NCBI GenBank assembly: GCA_020059395.1
Contig: JAGVCC010000258.1
Coordinates: 1 to 32,858 of the forward strand
Direction: 5' to 3'
Source: Chitinophagales bacterium
GTDB lineage: Bacteria; Bacteroidota; Bacteroidia; Chitinophagales; Chitinophagaceae
DNA length: 32,858 nucleotides
In this document: piece by piece, positions 6,866 through 16,327 of the stretch
How the letters are laid out: each line of letters begins with the position of its first letter
Numbering within the stretch: the first letter of the stretch is position 1
The notes under the pieces: generated by a model
Told to the model about the DNA's origin: nothing
The model's database searches: none
Seen by the model: only the letters and a program-made list of their open reading frames with translations
Translations under genes and position numbers: made by a program

Positions 6866-7954
6866 CTATATTTTTTGTACCAGTTTTAAATGCTGCTGCA
6901 GCATTTGCTTAAGCTGCCGCTTTACAATAGCTCCCATGGTTTTACACCGGCTGAAATATGCGGTGTCAAAATGCAGATTCAATTCGTCCCGTAATATTTT
7001 TATTTTATAGCCCTCACTCAGCTCATCCTGCATCATTATATTGATCAATTCCATCAACTGCTTACGGCCTGCAAACACACGGTTTGCCATGGCTGTACGT
7101 TCTTCTTCCTGATATTGCTCAATTACGTCAGGGCTTAAATTTTTTAAAACTAAATCTACGTACTCAAAATTTTCTTTATAAAACTGTGGCAGGTAAAGAT
7201 TTTTGCGGCCTTCGTAGCATTGCTGGTCAAAATCTATTGCCCGCAGGCGGTATTGGTAATCTTCAATGTCTGGTGTAATATCCACCACAAAATTATAGCT
7301 CCGCATGTCGCCAAGCAGGCGTGCAAAACAGCGTTCGTTAAACTTTACAAACTCTTTTGCAATACGCACTTTATTAGTTTCTGGCTTTTGTAAATACTCC
7401 TGTAAAAAAATGTCGCCGGGTATACCGGGTATATGCTCTTCTACTAAGGTATTATTGTGGCAAAAAAAAATAATGCGGTTGGGAGACAGTAAATGCTCCA
7501 GCTCCAGCCCATAAATACGGGAAGCGTCTGCAACCTTAATATAAAAGTGATCGTAGTTATCGTTTACCTTGTTTTTTATGCGTATGCGAAAGGGTACACT
7601 ATTGCCAAATTCGCAAAAGTCAATCCGCTCCACATCAAGGTGTTTAATAAAACTCATATTGCCTTCTGTTTTAAGAATGGCATATGTTGTAACCAGGCCC
7701 TCACGCAGGTACTCCATTTCCTTTAAATCGTATACAGCAGTTTCCCAATGGGTAAATTTTCCATTTTTGTCTTTTAATGATGTGGCGTACCGGTAATTCA
7801 GCAGGTCTTTATACATTACGGGCAGTTTAATATCCCTGCCATAATTAGTAAGGTATTTACGCATGCCGTTGCTTAATGGAAAAATATCTTTTTTCATTAG
7901 CGGCCGGTCTATTTCTTTGCTTAACCTGGCATTTATTACTTCGTTAAACTGCAT
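6866..7954 (-). CDS. Kinase-fold-like protein (APH/protein-kinase-type motifs), uncharacterised
   Basis: A 362-residue cytoplasmic protein without signal peptide or membrane segments. I recognise no named family, but the middle carries the ordered hallmarks of a kinase or aminoglycoside-phosphotransferase fold. There is a beta-strand Lys (HFYIKV, Lys140), a helical Glu region (150-155), and a hinge-like VEEHIPGIPGDIF (171-183). A catalytic loop LGDMRSYNFVV follows (Asp216 and Asn221, the same D-x4-N spacing as HGDxxxxN in APH enzymes), then a metal-binding IDFD (Asp241) twenty residues on. All catalytic positions are occupied, so activity is plausible; the substrate is unknown. The first 130 residues form an extra N-terminal region, and the C-terminus is helical and basic. 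ATG 7954 is preferred to the TTG at 7993, which lies inside the clpP terminator stem. A near-consensus -7 box (TACCTTTA, 7959-7966) ends 4 bp before this ATG. Confidence 0.7.
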   Translation of the reverse strand: MQFNEVINARLSKEIDRPLMKKDIFPLSNGMRKYLTNYGRDIKLPVMYKDLLNYRYATSLKDKNGKFTHWETAVYDLKEMEYLREGLVTTYAILKTEGNMSFIKHLDVERIDFCEFGNSVPFRIRIKNKVNDNYDHFYIKVADASRIYGLELEHLLSPNRIIFFCHNNTLVEEHIPGIPGDIFLQEYLQKPETNKVRIAKEFVKFNERCFARLLGDMRSYNFVVDITPDIEDYQYRLRAIDFDQQCYEGRKNLYLPQFYKENFEYVDLVLKNLSPDVIEQYQEEERTAMANRVFAGRKQLMELINIMMQDELSEGYKIKILRDELNLHFDTAYFSRCKTMGAIVKRQLKQMLQQHLKLVQKI

Positions 7955-7982
7955 GTTGTAAAGGTACACTTGTAAATAAAAA

Positions 7983-8010
7983 AACTGCCTCAAAAAAAAT
8001 TGAGGCAGTT
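7983..8010 (-). terminator. Terminator after the second clpP gene
   Basis: Stem AACTGCCTCAA with its reverse complement TTGAGGCAGTT around an A/T loop. On the minus strand it is followed by a T-rich tract. It begins 19 bp after the clpP stop codon and separates the clpP genes from the kinase-like gene. Confidence 0.8.
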
Positions 8011-8028
8011 CATTATTATTTTAAGAAA

Positions 8029-8649
8029 TTACAATTTCTCAACTATACCGTCCACAATACCATACGCAACAGACTCTTTGGCACCCATCCAGTAATCTCT
8101 GTCAAAATCTTTCATAACTTTTTCAAATGTCTGGCCACAGTTATCTGCTAATATTCTGGCCCCCATTTCTTTTATTTTTTTTATCTGCTCTGCCATAATT
8201 TCAAGGTCGGCACTAGTGCCTTGGCCACCACCGCTTGGCTGATGTATCATTACTTCGCCATGCGGAAAAATAAAGCGCCTGCCTTTGGTACCACCGCTTA
8301 ATAATATACTGCCCATACTGGCTGCCATACCCATACAAACAGTGCTTACGGGGCTGCTTATCATTTGCATTGTATCATAAATAACCATTCCACTGGTTAC
8401 TACGCCGCCGGGGCTATTAATATAAAAGGTAATTTCTTTGCCGGGGTCTATTGCCTCTAAATATAAAAGACGGGCTGTAATGTCTTTAGCACTTTTGTCA
8501 TCTACAACACCCCATAAAAAAATTTTACGCTGTTCAATAAATTTTTTGTCAAACTGCCAGCCGCTCATCATTTTCTCCATGGGGTTCTCCGGCAGGTCTT
8601 TAGGGTTTTCTTCGTCTTCGTTTCTTATTATTCTGTTATATAAATTCAT
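8029..8649 (-). CDS. clpP: ATP-dependent Clp protease proteolytic subunit, second paralogue
   Basis: Serine peptidase that forms the barrel-shaped degradation chamber of ClpXP. The protein is 206 residues. The catalytic triad is complete: Ser111 in GMAASMGS, His136 in MIHQPSGG, and Asp185 in FDRDYWM. The oligomer-interface strand FYINSPGG is at 75-82. It differs clearly from the upstream paralogue: its N-terminus is acidic with [18 protein letters not shown], and it lacks the longer C-terminal tail. The ATG at 8649 gives a normal-length protein. It follows the other clpP by 86 bp with no obvious promoter or terminator between, so the two are probably co-transcribed, and a terminator hairpin follows. 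The two may assemble into mixed rings, as in other species with two ClpP proteins; that is an inference. Confidence 0.95.
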   Translation of the reverse strand: MNLYNRIIRNEDEENPKDLPENPMEKMMSGWQFDKKFIEQRKIFLWGVVDDKSAKDITARLLYLEAIDPGKEITFYINSPGGVVTSGMVIYDTMQMISSPVSTVCMGMAASMGSILLSGGTKGRRFIFPHGEVMIHQPSGGGQGTSADLEIMAEQIKKIKEMGARILADNCGQTFEKVMKDFDRDYWMGAKESVAYGIVDGIVEKL

Positions 8650-8735
8650 TTTTAAAAAATTTAGATGTGCAGCTGCTACGTTTTTTTAACAACGATTGGG
8701 GAAATCAAATTTCAATCATCAACAGGCAATTTTGA

Positions 8736-9431
8736 CTATTTGTCTTTTTTCTGTTTACGTGGGTTCATTACAAGTACTTCATCCACCATACCATACTCTT
8801 TGGCTTCGATGCTGGTCATCCAGTAATCTCTGTTGCTGTCTTCTGCCACTTTTTCAACTGACTGGCCAGTATGAAAAGCGGTTATTTCGTACAACTCTCT
8901 TTTTATTTTTTTAACCTCGTTTACGGTTATTTCAATATCAGTTGCCTGCCCGCCTGCGCCTGCACTTGGCTGGTGCATCATAATACGGCTGTGTTTTAAT
9001 GCAGTACGTTTTCCTTTAGCGCCTGCACATAGTAAAACCTGCCCCATGCTTGCTGCCATACCGGTACAAATGGTGGCAATATCCGGCGTAATAAACTGCA
9101 TAGTATCATACATTCCTAACCCAGCATACACACTGCCGCCCGGGCTGTTAATGTACATTTGAATATCCCGGGTGCGGTCGGTACTTTCTAAAAACAATAA
9201 CTGCGCTGTTACAATGTTTGCCACTTCGTCACTTATTGGATAGCCCAGAAAAATAATCCTGTCCATCATTAACCTGCTGTATACATCCATCACGGCAATG
9301 TTCATAGGCCTTTCTTCAATAATATTAGGGGTAAGATTTGTTACGTTGTGTTTTATATACCCATCAAGCATATTACTGCTGATGCCTTTATGCTTCACTG
9401 CATATTTTTCAAACTCTTTTCCAAAATTCAT
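8736..9431 (-). CDS. clpP: ATP-dependent Clp protease proteolytic subunit, first paralogue
   Basis: Serine peptidase core of the Clp protease. The protein is 231 residues. The triad is Ser128 in GMAASMGQ, His153 in MMHQPSAG, and Asp202 in SNRDYWM. The strand MYINSPGGSVYAGLGMYDTM matches canonical ClpP. It carries a roughly 40-residue N-terminal extension before the conserved RPMNIAVMDVYSRLM segment (such extensions are often a cleaved propeptide) and a basic C-terminal tail (PRKQKKDK). The ATG at 9431 is preceded by a perfect -7 box about 34 bp upstream. No trigger-factor gene precedes it, unlike the common tig-clpP-clpX order; the upstream neighbour is a YugP-type peptidase gene. As the more canonical copy, it probably provides the main ClpX-docking ring. 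Confidence 0.96.
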   Translation of the reverse strand: MNFGKEFEKYAVKHKGISSNMLDGYIKHNVTNLTPNIIEERPMNIAVMDVYSRLMMDRIIFLGYPISDEVANIVTAQLLFLESTDRTRDIQMYINSPGGSVYAGLGMYDTMQFITPDIATICTGMAASMGQVLLCAGAKGKRTALKHSRIMMHQPSAGAGGQATDIEITVNEVKKIKRELYEITAFHTGQSVEKVAEDSNRDYWMTSIEAKEYGMVDEVLVMNPRKQKKDK

Positions 9432-9464
9432 AATTATAGATTGCCTGATTAAAAATTGATTTTA

Positions 9465-9472
9465 CAAATATA
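9465..9472 (-). promoter_or_regulatory. -7 box of the clpP operon (TATATTTG)
   Basis: Exact TAnnTTTG match on the minus strand, 33 bp before the first clpP ATG and 28 bp after the YugP stop. No clear TTG at -33 distance was found. Confidence 0.55.
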
Positions 9473-9500
9473 ACTGATAGTTGTATCGGTACATTTAAAA

Positions 9501-10199
9501 TTAGTCTTCTCTTGTTCTTGACTGATAAATTAAAATGTACTGCACCAGCATAGCGATTGATGCCAAAGCTGCAACTACGTAAGTAAGTGCTGCCCATTTT
9601 AACGCATCTTTTGCTTTTGTATGTTCGTTGGTGGTTGTAATATTGGCAGTGTCCAGCCATTTCAATGCTCTTGCAGAGGCATCAAACTCTACTGGCAACG
9701 TTACTACAGAGAAAAGTGTGGTTACTGCAAATAATATTATACCCACTAATAAAATTGTTGGGTTGCCGCCACCAAAACCATACATGCCAATACCTGCAAT
9801 AATTACCCATTGCGATAAAGTGCTGCTTATTTTTACTGCCGGCACCAGCTTGCTTCGCATTATTAACATGGAGTATGATGTTGCATGTTGCACCGCATGG
9901 CCGCACTCATGCGCTGCAACTGCAGCTGCAGATACGGTTCTGCCATTATATACATCGGGGCTAAGGTTAACCGTTTTATTTACCGGATTATAATGGTCTG
10001 ATAAAAAGCCCTGTGAGGAAATAACCTGCACATCATAAATACCATTTTCTTTAAGCATTTTTTCGGCAATTTCTTTACCGCTTAATCCACTGGATGTCGG
10101 CACCTGTGCATACGCTGTAAACTTACTTTTAAGCCTATATTGTACCAACATGCCAAGCAGCATAAATACAACCGATATAGCTAAAATTCCCATTGTCAT
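9501..10199 (-). CDS. YugP-type membrane zinc metallopeptidase
   Basis: Integral-membrane neutral zinc metallopeptidase of the Zn_peptidase_2 (YugP) family, about 232 residues, usual family length. An N-terminal membrane helix (about 3-20) is followed by QYRLKSKFTAYAQVP. The zinc motif HECGH is at 97-101, in the family context AAHECGHAVQHA. Further membrane helices lie at about 130-142 and 148-168, followed by the third-ligand segment LPVEFDASARAL (Glu171). A final helix lies near 210-230. The physiological substrate of this family is not well established. ATG 10199 is chosen over the TTG at 10226 because it begins directly at the membrane helix as in relatives. It shares its strand with the clpP genes but is separated from them by their own promoter. 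Confidence 0.88.
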   Translation of the reverse strand: MTMGILAISVVFMLLGMLVQYRLKSKFTAYAQVPTSSGLSGKEIAEKMLKENGIYDVQVISSQGFLSDHYNPVNKTVNLSPDVYNGRTVSAAAVAAHECGHAVQHATSYSMLIMRSKLVPAVKISSTLSQWVIIAGIGMYGFGGGNPTILLVGIILFAVTTLFSVVTLPVEFDASARALKWLDTANITTTNEHTKAKDALKWAALTYVVAALASIAMLVQYILIYQSRTRED

Positions 10200-10271
10200 T
10201 TTTATAAATTTTAAAAAGATGTTCAAAAACTATTCCTTTTAAAATAACTGCCAAAATAGCAAAATTAAAAA

Positions 10272-10297
10272 AAGGCCTCCGGTACACCGGAGGCCTT
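10272..10297 (-). terminator. Terminator of the M36 peptidase gene
   Basis: A strong GC-rich stem: AAGGCCTCCGGT pairs with ACCGGAGGCCTT around a 2-base loop. On the minus strand it is followed by TTTTTTAATTTT. It lies 25 bp after the stop of the large peptidase gene. Confidence 0.88.
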
Positions 10298-10321
10298 AAA
10301 ATTGTTATTGCAATTGAAATA

Positions 10322-13300
10322 TTATCTCAACACCTCGGCTCTGCCCACTGCAAGGCGTTCGCCATTCACATCAACCACTTCAATCCAGTAAACACCAGTT
10401 CCATGATTACTCAAATCTATATCCATACGCTGGTAAGAAGCACCTATTGCGTAACTATTAGTAAGTACACGTTTACCTCTTGCATCATAAACATTTATAC
10501 CTCTCGGCATACCAATGTTATTAACTGTACTGTAGTAACGCACTTGGAACCTTCCGTTATTAGGATTAGGGTAAATAAACACTTTGCCATTAACAGAATC
10601 CTTGACAGAAACTGTATTAGAAGTATTTACACATCCATTTACATCTGTTACTCTTAATGTGTAATCTCCCAATCCATCAACATCCACCACCAATGAGCTT
10701 CCTGTGCCACCTGCTACTGTACCACCGTTTCTTAACCATGTATAAGTAGCGGCTGCCGGTGTAACTGTAGATGATAAAGATGTTTTAAGACCTGGGAACA
10801 GGCGTGTGTACGGTGCTGCACTAATAACAATGGTTGGCAATGGATTAACAGTTAATAACGCATTGTTTGATGGTACTGAGCCGCAAGGAGCAGCACCAGT
10901 TACCATACAGCGGTATAAATATGTATTCATTGAAACCGGAGGCGCTGTTATTGTAAGCGTAGTTGTAGTTGCACCTGCATACACACCACCATTAGTAATA
11001 TTAGTAAATGTGTTACCGTTATTGGTACTTACCTGCCATTGATAGGTTGGTGCTGTACCAGTTGCTGCAACAGTAAAGCTTGTAACACCATTTGTACAAA
11101 CTGCCCTGTTAACAGGCTGAGCCGTAACGTTTACTGGTTGGTTAACCGTTACAGTTACTGTACGTGCAGGCGATGTACATGCGGCAACGCTGCCACCTGT
11201 AAACAATAACCTTCCAATAAATGCACGTGGAGTAAATGTTGGAGCAGCTGGAGCAATATCACCGGCAAAGCTTACACCTGTACCAGAAATAACGTCGCAA
11301 CCGGCGCCAGAGTTAACATAAGTGCCAGCAGCCACAGTACTGTAACGCAGGTTTGCAGCGCCGCCAGTTAACTGAGACTCGAATGCAATACCATATGTAG
11401 CACCTGGTGGAACTACCACACTTGCATTACTTAACATTAACTGCGGAGTGGTAGTTGTAGTATTAGCTACTGCCGTGTAAGTACCGGTTCCCGCTAGTGT
11501 CCAGCCATTTGCAGCTGTTATTGCGCCTGGTGCAGCACTAATAGGAGTTGTTCTATAATACAACCTTGCGGTTGAAGCACCCGATGCTGCAGCAATACTT
11601 TCTACACCTGTAATTGTTACTGCATACGAGTTATTATTTCTAAAGTTTGATGTTACTAAACCAAACTGATTGTTGTTGGCAAATGTTGTTGCGATTGCAG
11701 TTGCCGGTAAAGGCATGCTTTGCACGGTTGCCTGATAAGTGTAAACACCAGATGGCGTTGGACGTACCCATACACTATCCACTGCAGTACCTGCAACATA
11801 AGGTGTTGATGCCGCTGCATCGCTGAATAAGCCAGCAGCAGGAGACCATACTGCAGGAGTTGCAGGAACACCCAGCACATAAGTAAAGCATATTTGCCAG
11901 TTGGTTAAAGTACCCACGTCAGCAGGGCCACCATCATACATAGCCAAAGTCCAGTTTCCATTAACACCAGTTACCGGTGTATAAAGGTCTGCCCATTGTT
12001 GAGTTGTTGGCGTAAAGCCTGTAGGTCCTGATGCAGGAGCAGCAGTAGGAGCAGCTCTGTCGGCACGGAAAATACCATTGTATGGATTTGTTCCGGAACT
12101 TAAAGCGGCTGTACCCGTTGAACTTATTCTGGTGTTAGTGAAGCCTGTAGTAGCACCTGCACCGCCAGTTCCAGAAAGGTAATAGTCAAGATTTAATATT
12201 TGACCATTTGGAGCTCTTAAAGCAAACACCATGTCACCATCCCAAGTATGTGTCATATTTAAGGCAACCGTTACATCGGCAATAGTTGCAGATGCTGGTA
12301 TACCTGATACGGCAATACTGTTATTAACACCCGCAGGGTTATTGTCTGGTATTGCTAAAGTTAAAGCTCCAGATGTGAAACATGCGGTGTTTGATGTTGA
12401 AGAAGAACTCTTCAACTTAACCGCTAAGTCACCTAAACACATTGTAACAGGATTTGGTGTTACGTTTGGTGCAGGTGGTGTATAGTTAATTAAAGCTGTT
12501 GCTGTGTTACTGCAACCTGTAGTTGCGCTTGTGCCCCTAACAGTGTAAGCTGTAAATGCAGTAGGAGCGGCGTACACCGTTGCTGCGTTTGTACCTGCTA
12601 CATAAGCTGTTGTTGCATTTGTATTAGAATACAAACCAGCAATTGGAGACCATGTATAGGTATCAGCACCAGCTGCTGTTAAAGCAAGGCCATTAGTGCC
12701 AGCCACGCCACCGCAACCAGATGCTGGTGTTACGGTAACAACCGGTAAAGCAACTACTGTTAATATTGCAGCATTTGAGTTTGCTGCTGGAGGGCAAATA
12801 CCATTAATCACACAACGATAGCGATTGTTATTCATTGCTGAAGTTGTTGGGCTAACGGTTAATGCCGCAGTGTTAACACCTGCATAAGGAGCACCGTTAT
12901 TTAAAGATACCCATGTAGTACCACCATTAATACTTTCCTGCCACTGATAAGTAATACCAGTGCCGGTAGCAGTTACGTTAAAGGTTGCCGGAGCACCAGC
13001 ACATACTGAAGTATTAGCAGGATGAGCGGTTACCCTTGGGCGTTGATTAATTGTAATGGTTATAGAAGCATTGCTTGAACATGCACCATTAGTGGCATTT
13101 ACAGTATAAGTAGTAGTAACTGCCGGAGATGCTGCCACTGGATTAATGTTAGTTGCATTTAAACCAGCCGCAGGACTCCATGTGTAAGTTAAGCCTGGTA
13201 TTACACCTGTAGAAGCGAATGTTATAGAGAACCCGCCACTAATACTTCCTAGATCACCCCCTACATCATCTACTGCATACAAACTCCAGTTACCGTTTAA

Positions 13301-16300
13301 GTCACCGGTAAACATTGATAATGCTGGGTTGGCTTGTGTAATAGAACCAGGACCAGGTGCTACAAAATTATCTGGTGTTACAAAGTTTGTTGGTCTGTAT
13401 GTGCCAGAAGCATTCAATGCACCGTCAGACATTAAAGCAGCTGCTGCATCATCAAATGTATAAGTAGCATTTACTGCATCTGTTCCGCCACCAACATCAG
13501 ACATCAATATTACGTTTACGCCTGTTGGAGAACGTAAAACAATATCAACATCATCAGGGAAAGTATGATTGAATCCGGTCAAAGTAACCGATTTAACAGT
13601 TACCCCTGTTGTAGCTAAACCACTCACTGCAATTGTAGAAGGGTATGGATTTGCAATACCGCTGGTTCCTGTACCAGGTATTGTGATAGCTGCAGCTGAA
13701 GTAAACACATTTGTAGTAAGACCAACCGCAGTTAACAATGTTGGATCTCCCTGACAGAGCGTAGTACCATTATCCGCAGTAATTGTTAATGCACCCACAC
13801 CTGCAGCAATATATGTAATGGTTGATGTTGCAGAGTAAGAAGCGGTACAACCTGTGCTTTGCACCAATGCCCTGTATATTCTTGTTTGAGTAATATTTGT
13901 TGCTGTTAAAGTAGCAGTTGTATTTGCAACATTAGTCCAAGTAGTACCACCATCTGTTGAAAACTCCCAACGGATGATGTTGCCTACATTACCTGCTAAT
14001 GTTAATGTAGTTGAATTAACCGGGCTACATGCATTAGCAGCAGCAGGCGCTATACTTCCACCATTTGAGAATGTGGTAATTGTAAGAATAGCACCAGTAC
14101 TTGTAATTACACCGCACGTGCTGGTTGCTTTACAGCGGTAACGGTTACCATTGTCAGCCGCAGCAGCTGTAAATGTATATGTAGCGGCTGTTGCACTGGC
14201 AATATTCGTCCAAGTAACACCACCATCAGTACTAATTTCCCACTGATAGGTAAATGTTGGACTACCAGTTGCCACTACTGTAAATGATACAGAAGTACCG
14301 GCACAAGCCGTAGTACTTTGTGGTTGTTGAGAGAAGGTAGCACTTGTACCAACAAAGCTTGGAACCTGATCGGTAACACTGGTTGATAAACCCTGAGATG
14401 CCCCGTCACCCATACCCCTTCTTCTGAATGCTTCTTTGATAGCACAGATATGAGCACCACCATACAGGTTAATATCTGCCTGTATAATTGCGTCACGGCC
14501 AGTAATAAAGCCAGGGCTGCAAGGCTGCAGTTTCATACCTTCTGTAACCAGCTTCATGGCAATATTGTTGCCACCGCCGCCGGCAAGGTCATAAATATTG
14601 GGGTTAATGGTACCAACCTGCTGAATAATATTCCAGGTCATATCCCATAATGCAGCACACCAAATTTCACCTCTGTCGTGCGGAGAGGCAGGAATTGTTG
14701 CAGCATATACTTTATTATTAACAGTAAAATCTGTGCAATAGCGCTGAGAGCGAATACCAACACCAGTAACCGGTTGACCTAAAGCATAGGTACCAATACC
14801 TCTTGGACTATTAAAGCCTGTATTTAGCGTAGCTGCTGCCCAATCTTGTGTTAACATCAGACCATAATAATCGCTCCAGCCTTCACCCATTTGCTCAGCA
14901 TTGCCTAAACAAGAGCTGTTTGCGGGGCCACCAGTTAAACGATTACTGATACCATGTCCAAATTCGTGGAAAATAATGCCATTATCTACGTCACCATCTC
15001 TTTGAGGAGCGGTTAAAGTCCATAAGTACATTTGCATCCTACCATTACCCCCATCGGCAGGTGTTAAAAAGTTTGCATTGTTGGTACCGCCGCCGTCCTG
15101 TGCTTCGGCATTTACATGGTCGTTACCCAAACCTCCACGACCCAGATTATTAAACTGGAAGTTACCAGCAACTTCATCAAACCCGTAAGTATACATAATA
15201 TCATGTATCATGTTATTAGCATAAAACAGGTTGGTAATGTTAAACTGCTGGTTTGGCGGAGTAGTATTGATTGGTGGCTGTGTAAGATCAGGCACAAAAT
15301 CAAACGTTAAATTAGGCAGTGCTGTTGTTGAAGTGGCAGAACGTGAAGGGTCTCCTGAATTTTGACTGTTCCTGTCATGGTAAGCCCATACGTTATTACC
15401 TCTTGTATAATTGTAATCAGTACCAGTTGCATCGGTACTATGCCACTTAAGTGTTGCTGCATTAGGTGCGGCAGCTGTCCATGGGTTTGTAACTAGCTGT
15501 GGCGCACCTCCGGGAAAGGTGGGCGCCTCTGCTGGAAGCTTAACTACCCTGTAGGAGGCATTGTCCGCCAGTGTTGGACTGGTTGGTTGCTCTACAGGTA
15601 GCTGCGTAAGTTTATCAATATTAAAAGTTGGCTGTTGTTTGTTTTCCAGCAAGTGCATGTGTTTGTGGTTAGGATCATCCCAATTGCAATAAACAGTTAA
15701 GTTATCTGCACCAAGTGATTTACCATTGGCAGCGTCTATACGTACCAGCCAGTAGTCTGATGACGAAACAGGCACAATACGAACTTGCCATGCAAGTGCT
15801 ACTTCATTAGGGTTTGTTAAAGAGGGTACCCACATTAAGTGAGCCACTATATTCTCTTTTGAAACGCCCAAATTGCCAAACTCAACCTCACGGCCATTTT
15901 GCTTGCGGCTTATGGCTGTTGCAGATTGTGATGCAGACAATTTTCTGTCAGAAATAGCCGCTATTACAGCAGCTTCGGCAGATAACGAAGGTGAACCACC
16001 TGCTACAGTAACTTTTTGCTCAATGCTGCTTATTCTGCCACCGGCATTAGACAAAACTGCATTGTTTCTAAAAGTTACAACCTGCATTTGGTTATAAACT
16101 GGTATACCCTTGTAGGTTTGTTGCAGATATGCATAACGGATACCGGTAGTTTTGTCTACATAAGAGACAGAAACCATCAGATTGTTAGCATCGTCTGCAC
16201 TTAAACCCAGTGCGCTCTGGTTTGCTTTAACCAGCTGAAGGGCTGCACTTTTTTCAGCATCGAATGATTGTGCAAAAGAAATTTGCACAAAACATAATGC

Positions 16301-16327
16301 CACAATAAAGAATAAAATTTTCTTCAT
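10322..16327 (-). CDS. Secreted M36 (fungalysin-type) metallopeptidase with Ig-like and P domains and T9SS tail
   Basis: A 2001-residue exported zinc endopeptidase. The signal peptide (MKKILFFIVALCFVQISFAQ) is followed by an FTP/PepSY-type propeptide to about residue 210. The M36 catalytic domain spans about 290-645, with HEFGH at 454-458, the third-ligand region EGWSDYYG at 482-489, and the family end motif AFRRRGMGDGASQG. An Ig-like module follows near 666-750. Two proprotein-convertase-like P domains lie at about 875-1040 and 1315-1480 (DDVDIVLRSPTG; WDGDMVFALRAPNG). Further Ig-like modules lie near 1100-1190 and 1740-1825 (TYQWQ...STNNG type). The C-terminus (about 1917-2001, starting VFIYPNPNNGRFQVRYY) is a type A T9SS sorting domain, so it is probably cleaved and attached to the surface or released. 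Likely a scavenging or predatory protease. It is monocistronic. The small antisense reading frames inside it are not genes. Confidence 0.95.
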   Translation of the reverse strand: MKKILFFIVALCFVQISFAQSFDAEKSAALQLVKANQSALGLSADDANNLMVSVSYVDKTTGIRYAYLQQTYKGIPVYNQMQVVTFRNNAVLSNAGGRISSIEQKVTVAGGSPSLSAEAAVIAAISDRKLSASQSATAISRKQNGREVEFGNLGVSKENIVAHLMWVPSLTNPNEVALAWQVRIVPVSSSDYWLVRIDAANGKSLGADNLTVYCNWDDPNHKHMHLLENKQQPTFNIDKLTQLPVEQPTSPTLADNASYRVVKLPAEAPTFPGGAPQLVTNPWTAAAPNAATLKWHSTDATGTDYNYTRGNNVWAYHDRNSQNSGDPSRSATSTTALPNLTFDFVPDLTQPPINTTPPNQQFNITNLFYANNMIHDIMYTYGFDEVAGNFQFNNLGRGGLGNDHVNAEAQDGGGTNNANFLTPADGGNGRMQMYLWTLTAPQRDGDVDNGIIFHEFGHGISNRLTGGPANSSCLGNAEQMGEGWSDYYGLMLTQDWAAATLNTGFNSPRGIGTYALGQPVTGVGIRSQRYCTDFTVNNKVYAATIPASPHDRGEIWCAALWDMTWNIIQQVGTINPNIYDLAGGGGNNIAMKLVTEGMKLQPCSPGFITGRDAIIQADINLYGGAHICAIKEAFRRRGMGDGASQGLSTSVTDQVPSFVGTSATFSQQPQSTTACAGTSVSFTVVATGSPTFTYQWEISTDGGVTWTNIASATAATYTFTAAAADNGNRYRCKATSTCGVITSTGAILTITTFSNGGSIAPAAANACSPVNSTTLTLAGNVGNIIRWEFSTDGGTTWTNVANTTATLTATNITQTRIYRALVQSTGCTASYSATSTITYIAAGVGALTITADNGTTLCQGDPTLLTAVGLTTNVFTSAAAITIPGTGTSGIANPYPSTIAVSGLATTGVTVKSVTLTGFNHTFPDDVDIVLRSPTGVNVILMSDVGGGTDAVNATYTFDDAAAALMSDGALNASGTYRPTNFVTPDNFVAPGPGSITQANPALSMFTGDLNGNWSLYAVDDVGGDLGSISGGFSITFASTGVIPGLTYTWSPAAGLNATNINPVAASPAVTTTYTVNATNGACSSNASITITINQRPRVTAHPANTSVCAGAPATFNVTATGTGITYQWQESINGGTTWVSLNNGAPYAGVNTAALTVSPTTSAMNNNRYRCVINGICPPAANSNAAILTVVALPVVTVTPASGCGGVAGTNGLALTAAGADTYTWSPIAGLYSNTNATTAYVAGTNAATVYAAPTAFTAYTVRGTSATTGCSNTATALINYTPPAPNVTPNPVTMCLGDLAVKLKSSSSTSNTACFTSGALTLAIPDNNPAGVNNSIAVSGIPASATIADVTVALNMTHTWDGDMVFALRAPNGQILNLDYYLSGTGGAGATTGFTNTRISSTGTAALSSGTNPYNGIFRADRAAPTAAPASGPTGFTPTTQQWADLYTPVTGVNGNWTLAMYDGGPADVGTLTNWQICFTYVLGVPATPAVWSPAAGLFSDAAASTPYVAGTAVDSVWVRPTPSGVYTYQATVQSMPLPATAIATTFANNNQFGLVTSNFRNNNSYAVTITGVESIAAASGASTARLYYRTTPISAAPGAITAANGWTLAGTGTYTAVANTTTTTPQLMLSNASVVVPPGATYGIAFESQLTGGAANLRYSTVAAGTYVNSGAGCDVISGTGVSFAGDIAPAAPTFTPRAFIGRLLFTGGSVAACTSPARTVTVTVNQPVNVTAQPVNRAVCTNGVTSFTVAATGTAPTYQWQVSTNNGNTFTNITNGGVYAGATTTTLTITAPPVSMNTYLYRCMVTGAAPCGSVPSNNALLTVNPLPTIVISAAPYTRLFPGLKTSLSSTVTPAAATYTWLRNGGTVAGGTGSSLVVDVDGLGDYTLRVTDVNGCVNTSNTVSVKDSVNGKVFIYPNPNNGRFQVRYYSTVNNIGMPRGINVYDARGKRVLTNSYAIGASYQRMDIDLSNHGTGVYWIEVVDVNGERLAVGRAEVLR

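Noticed and set aside
12231-12485. Antisense open frames in the large peptidase gene
   Set aside because: They mirror Ala/Thr/Val-rich repeat codons; no start signals or motifs support them.
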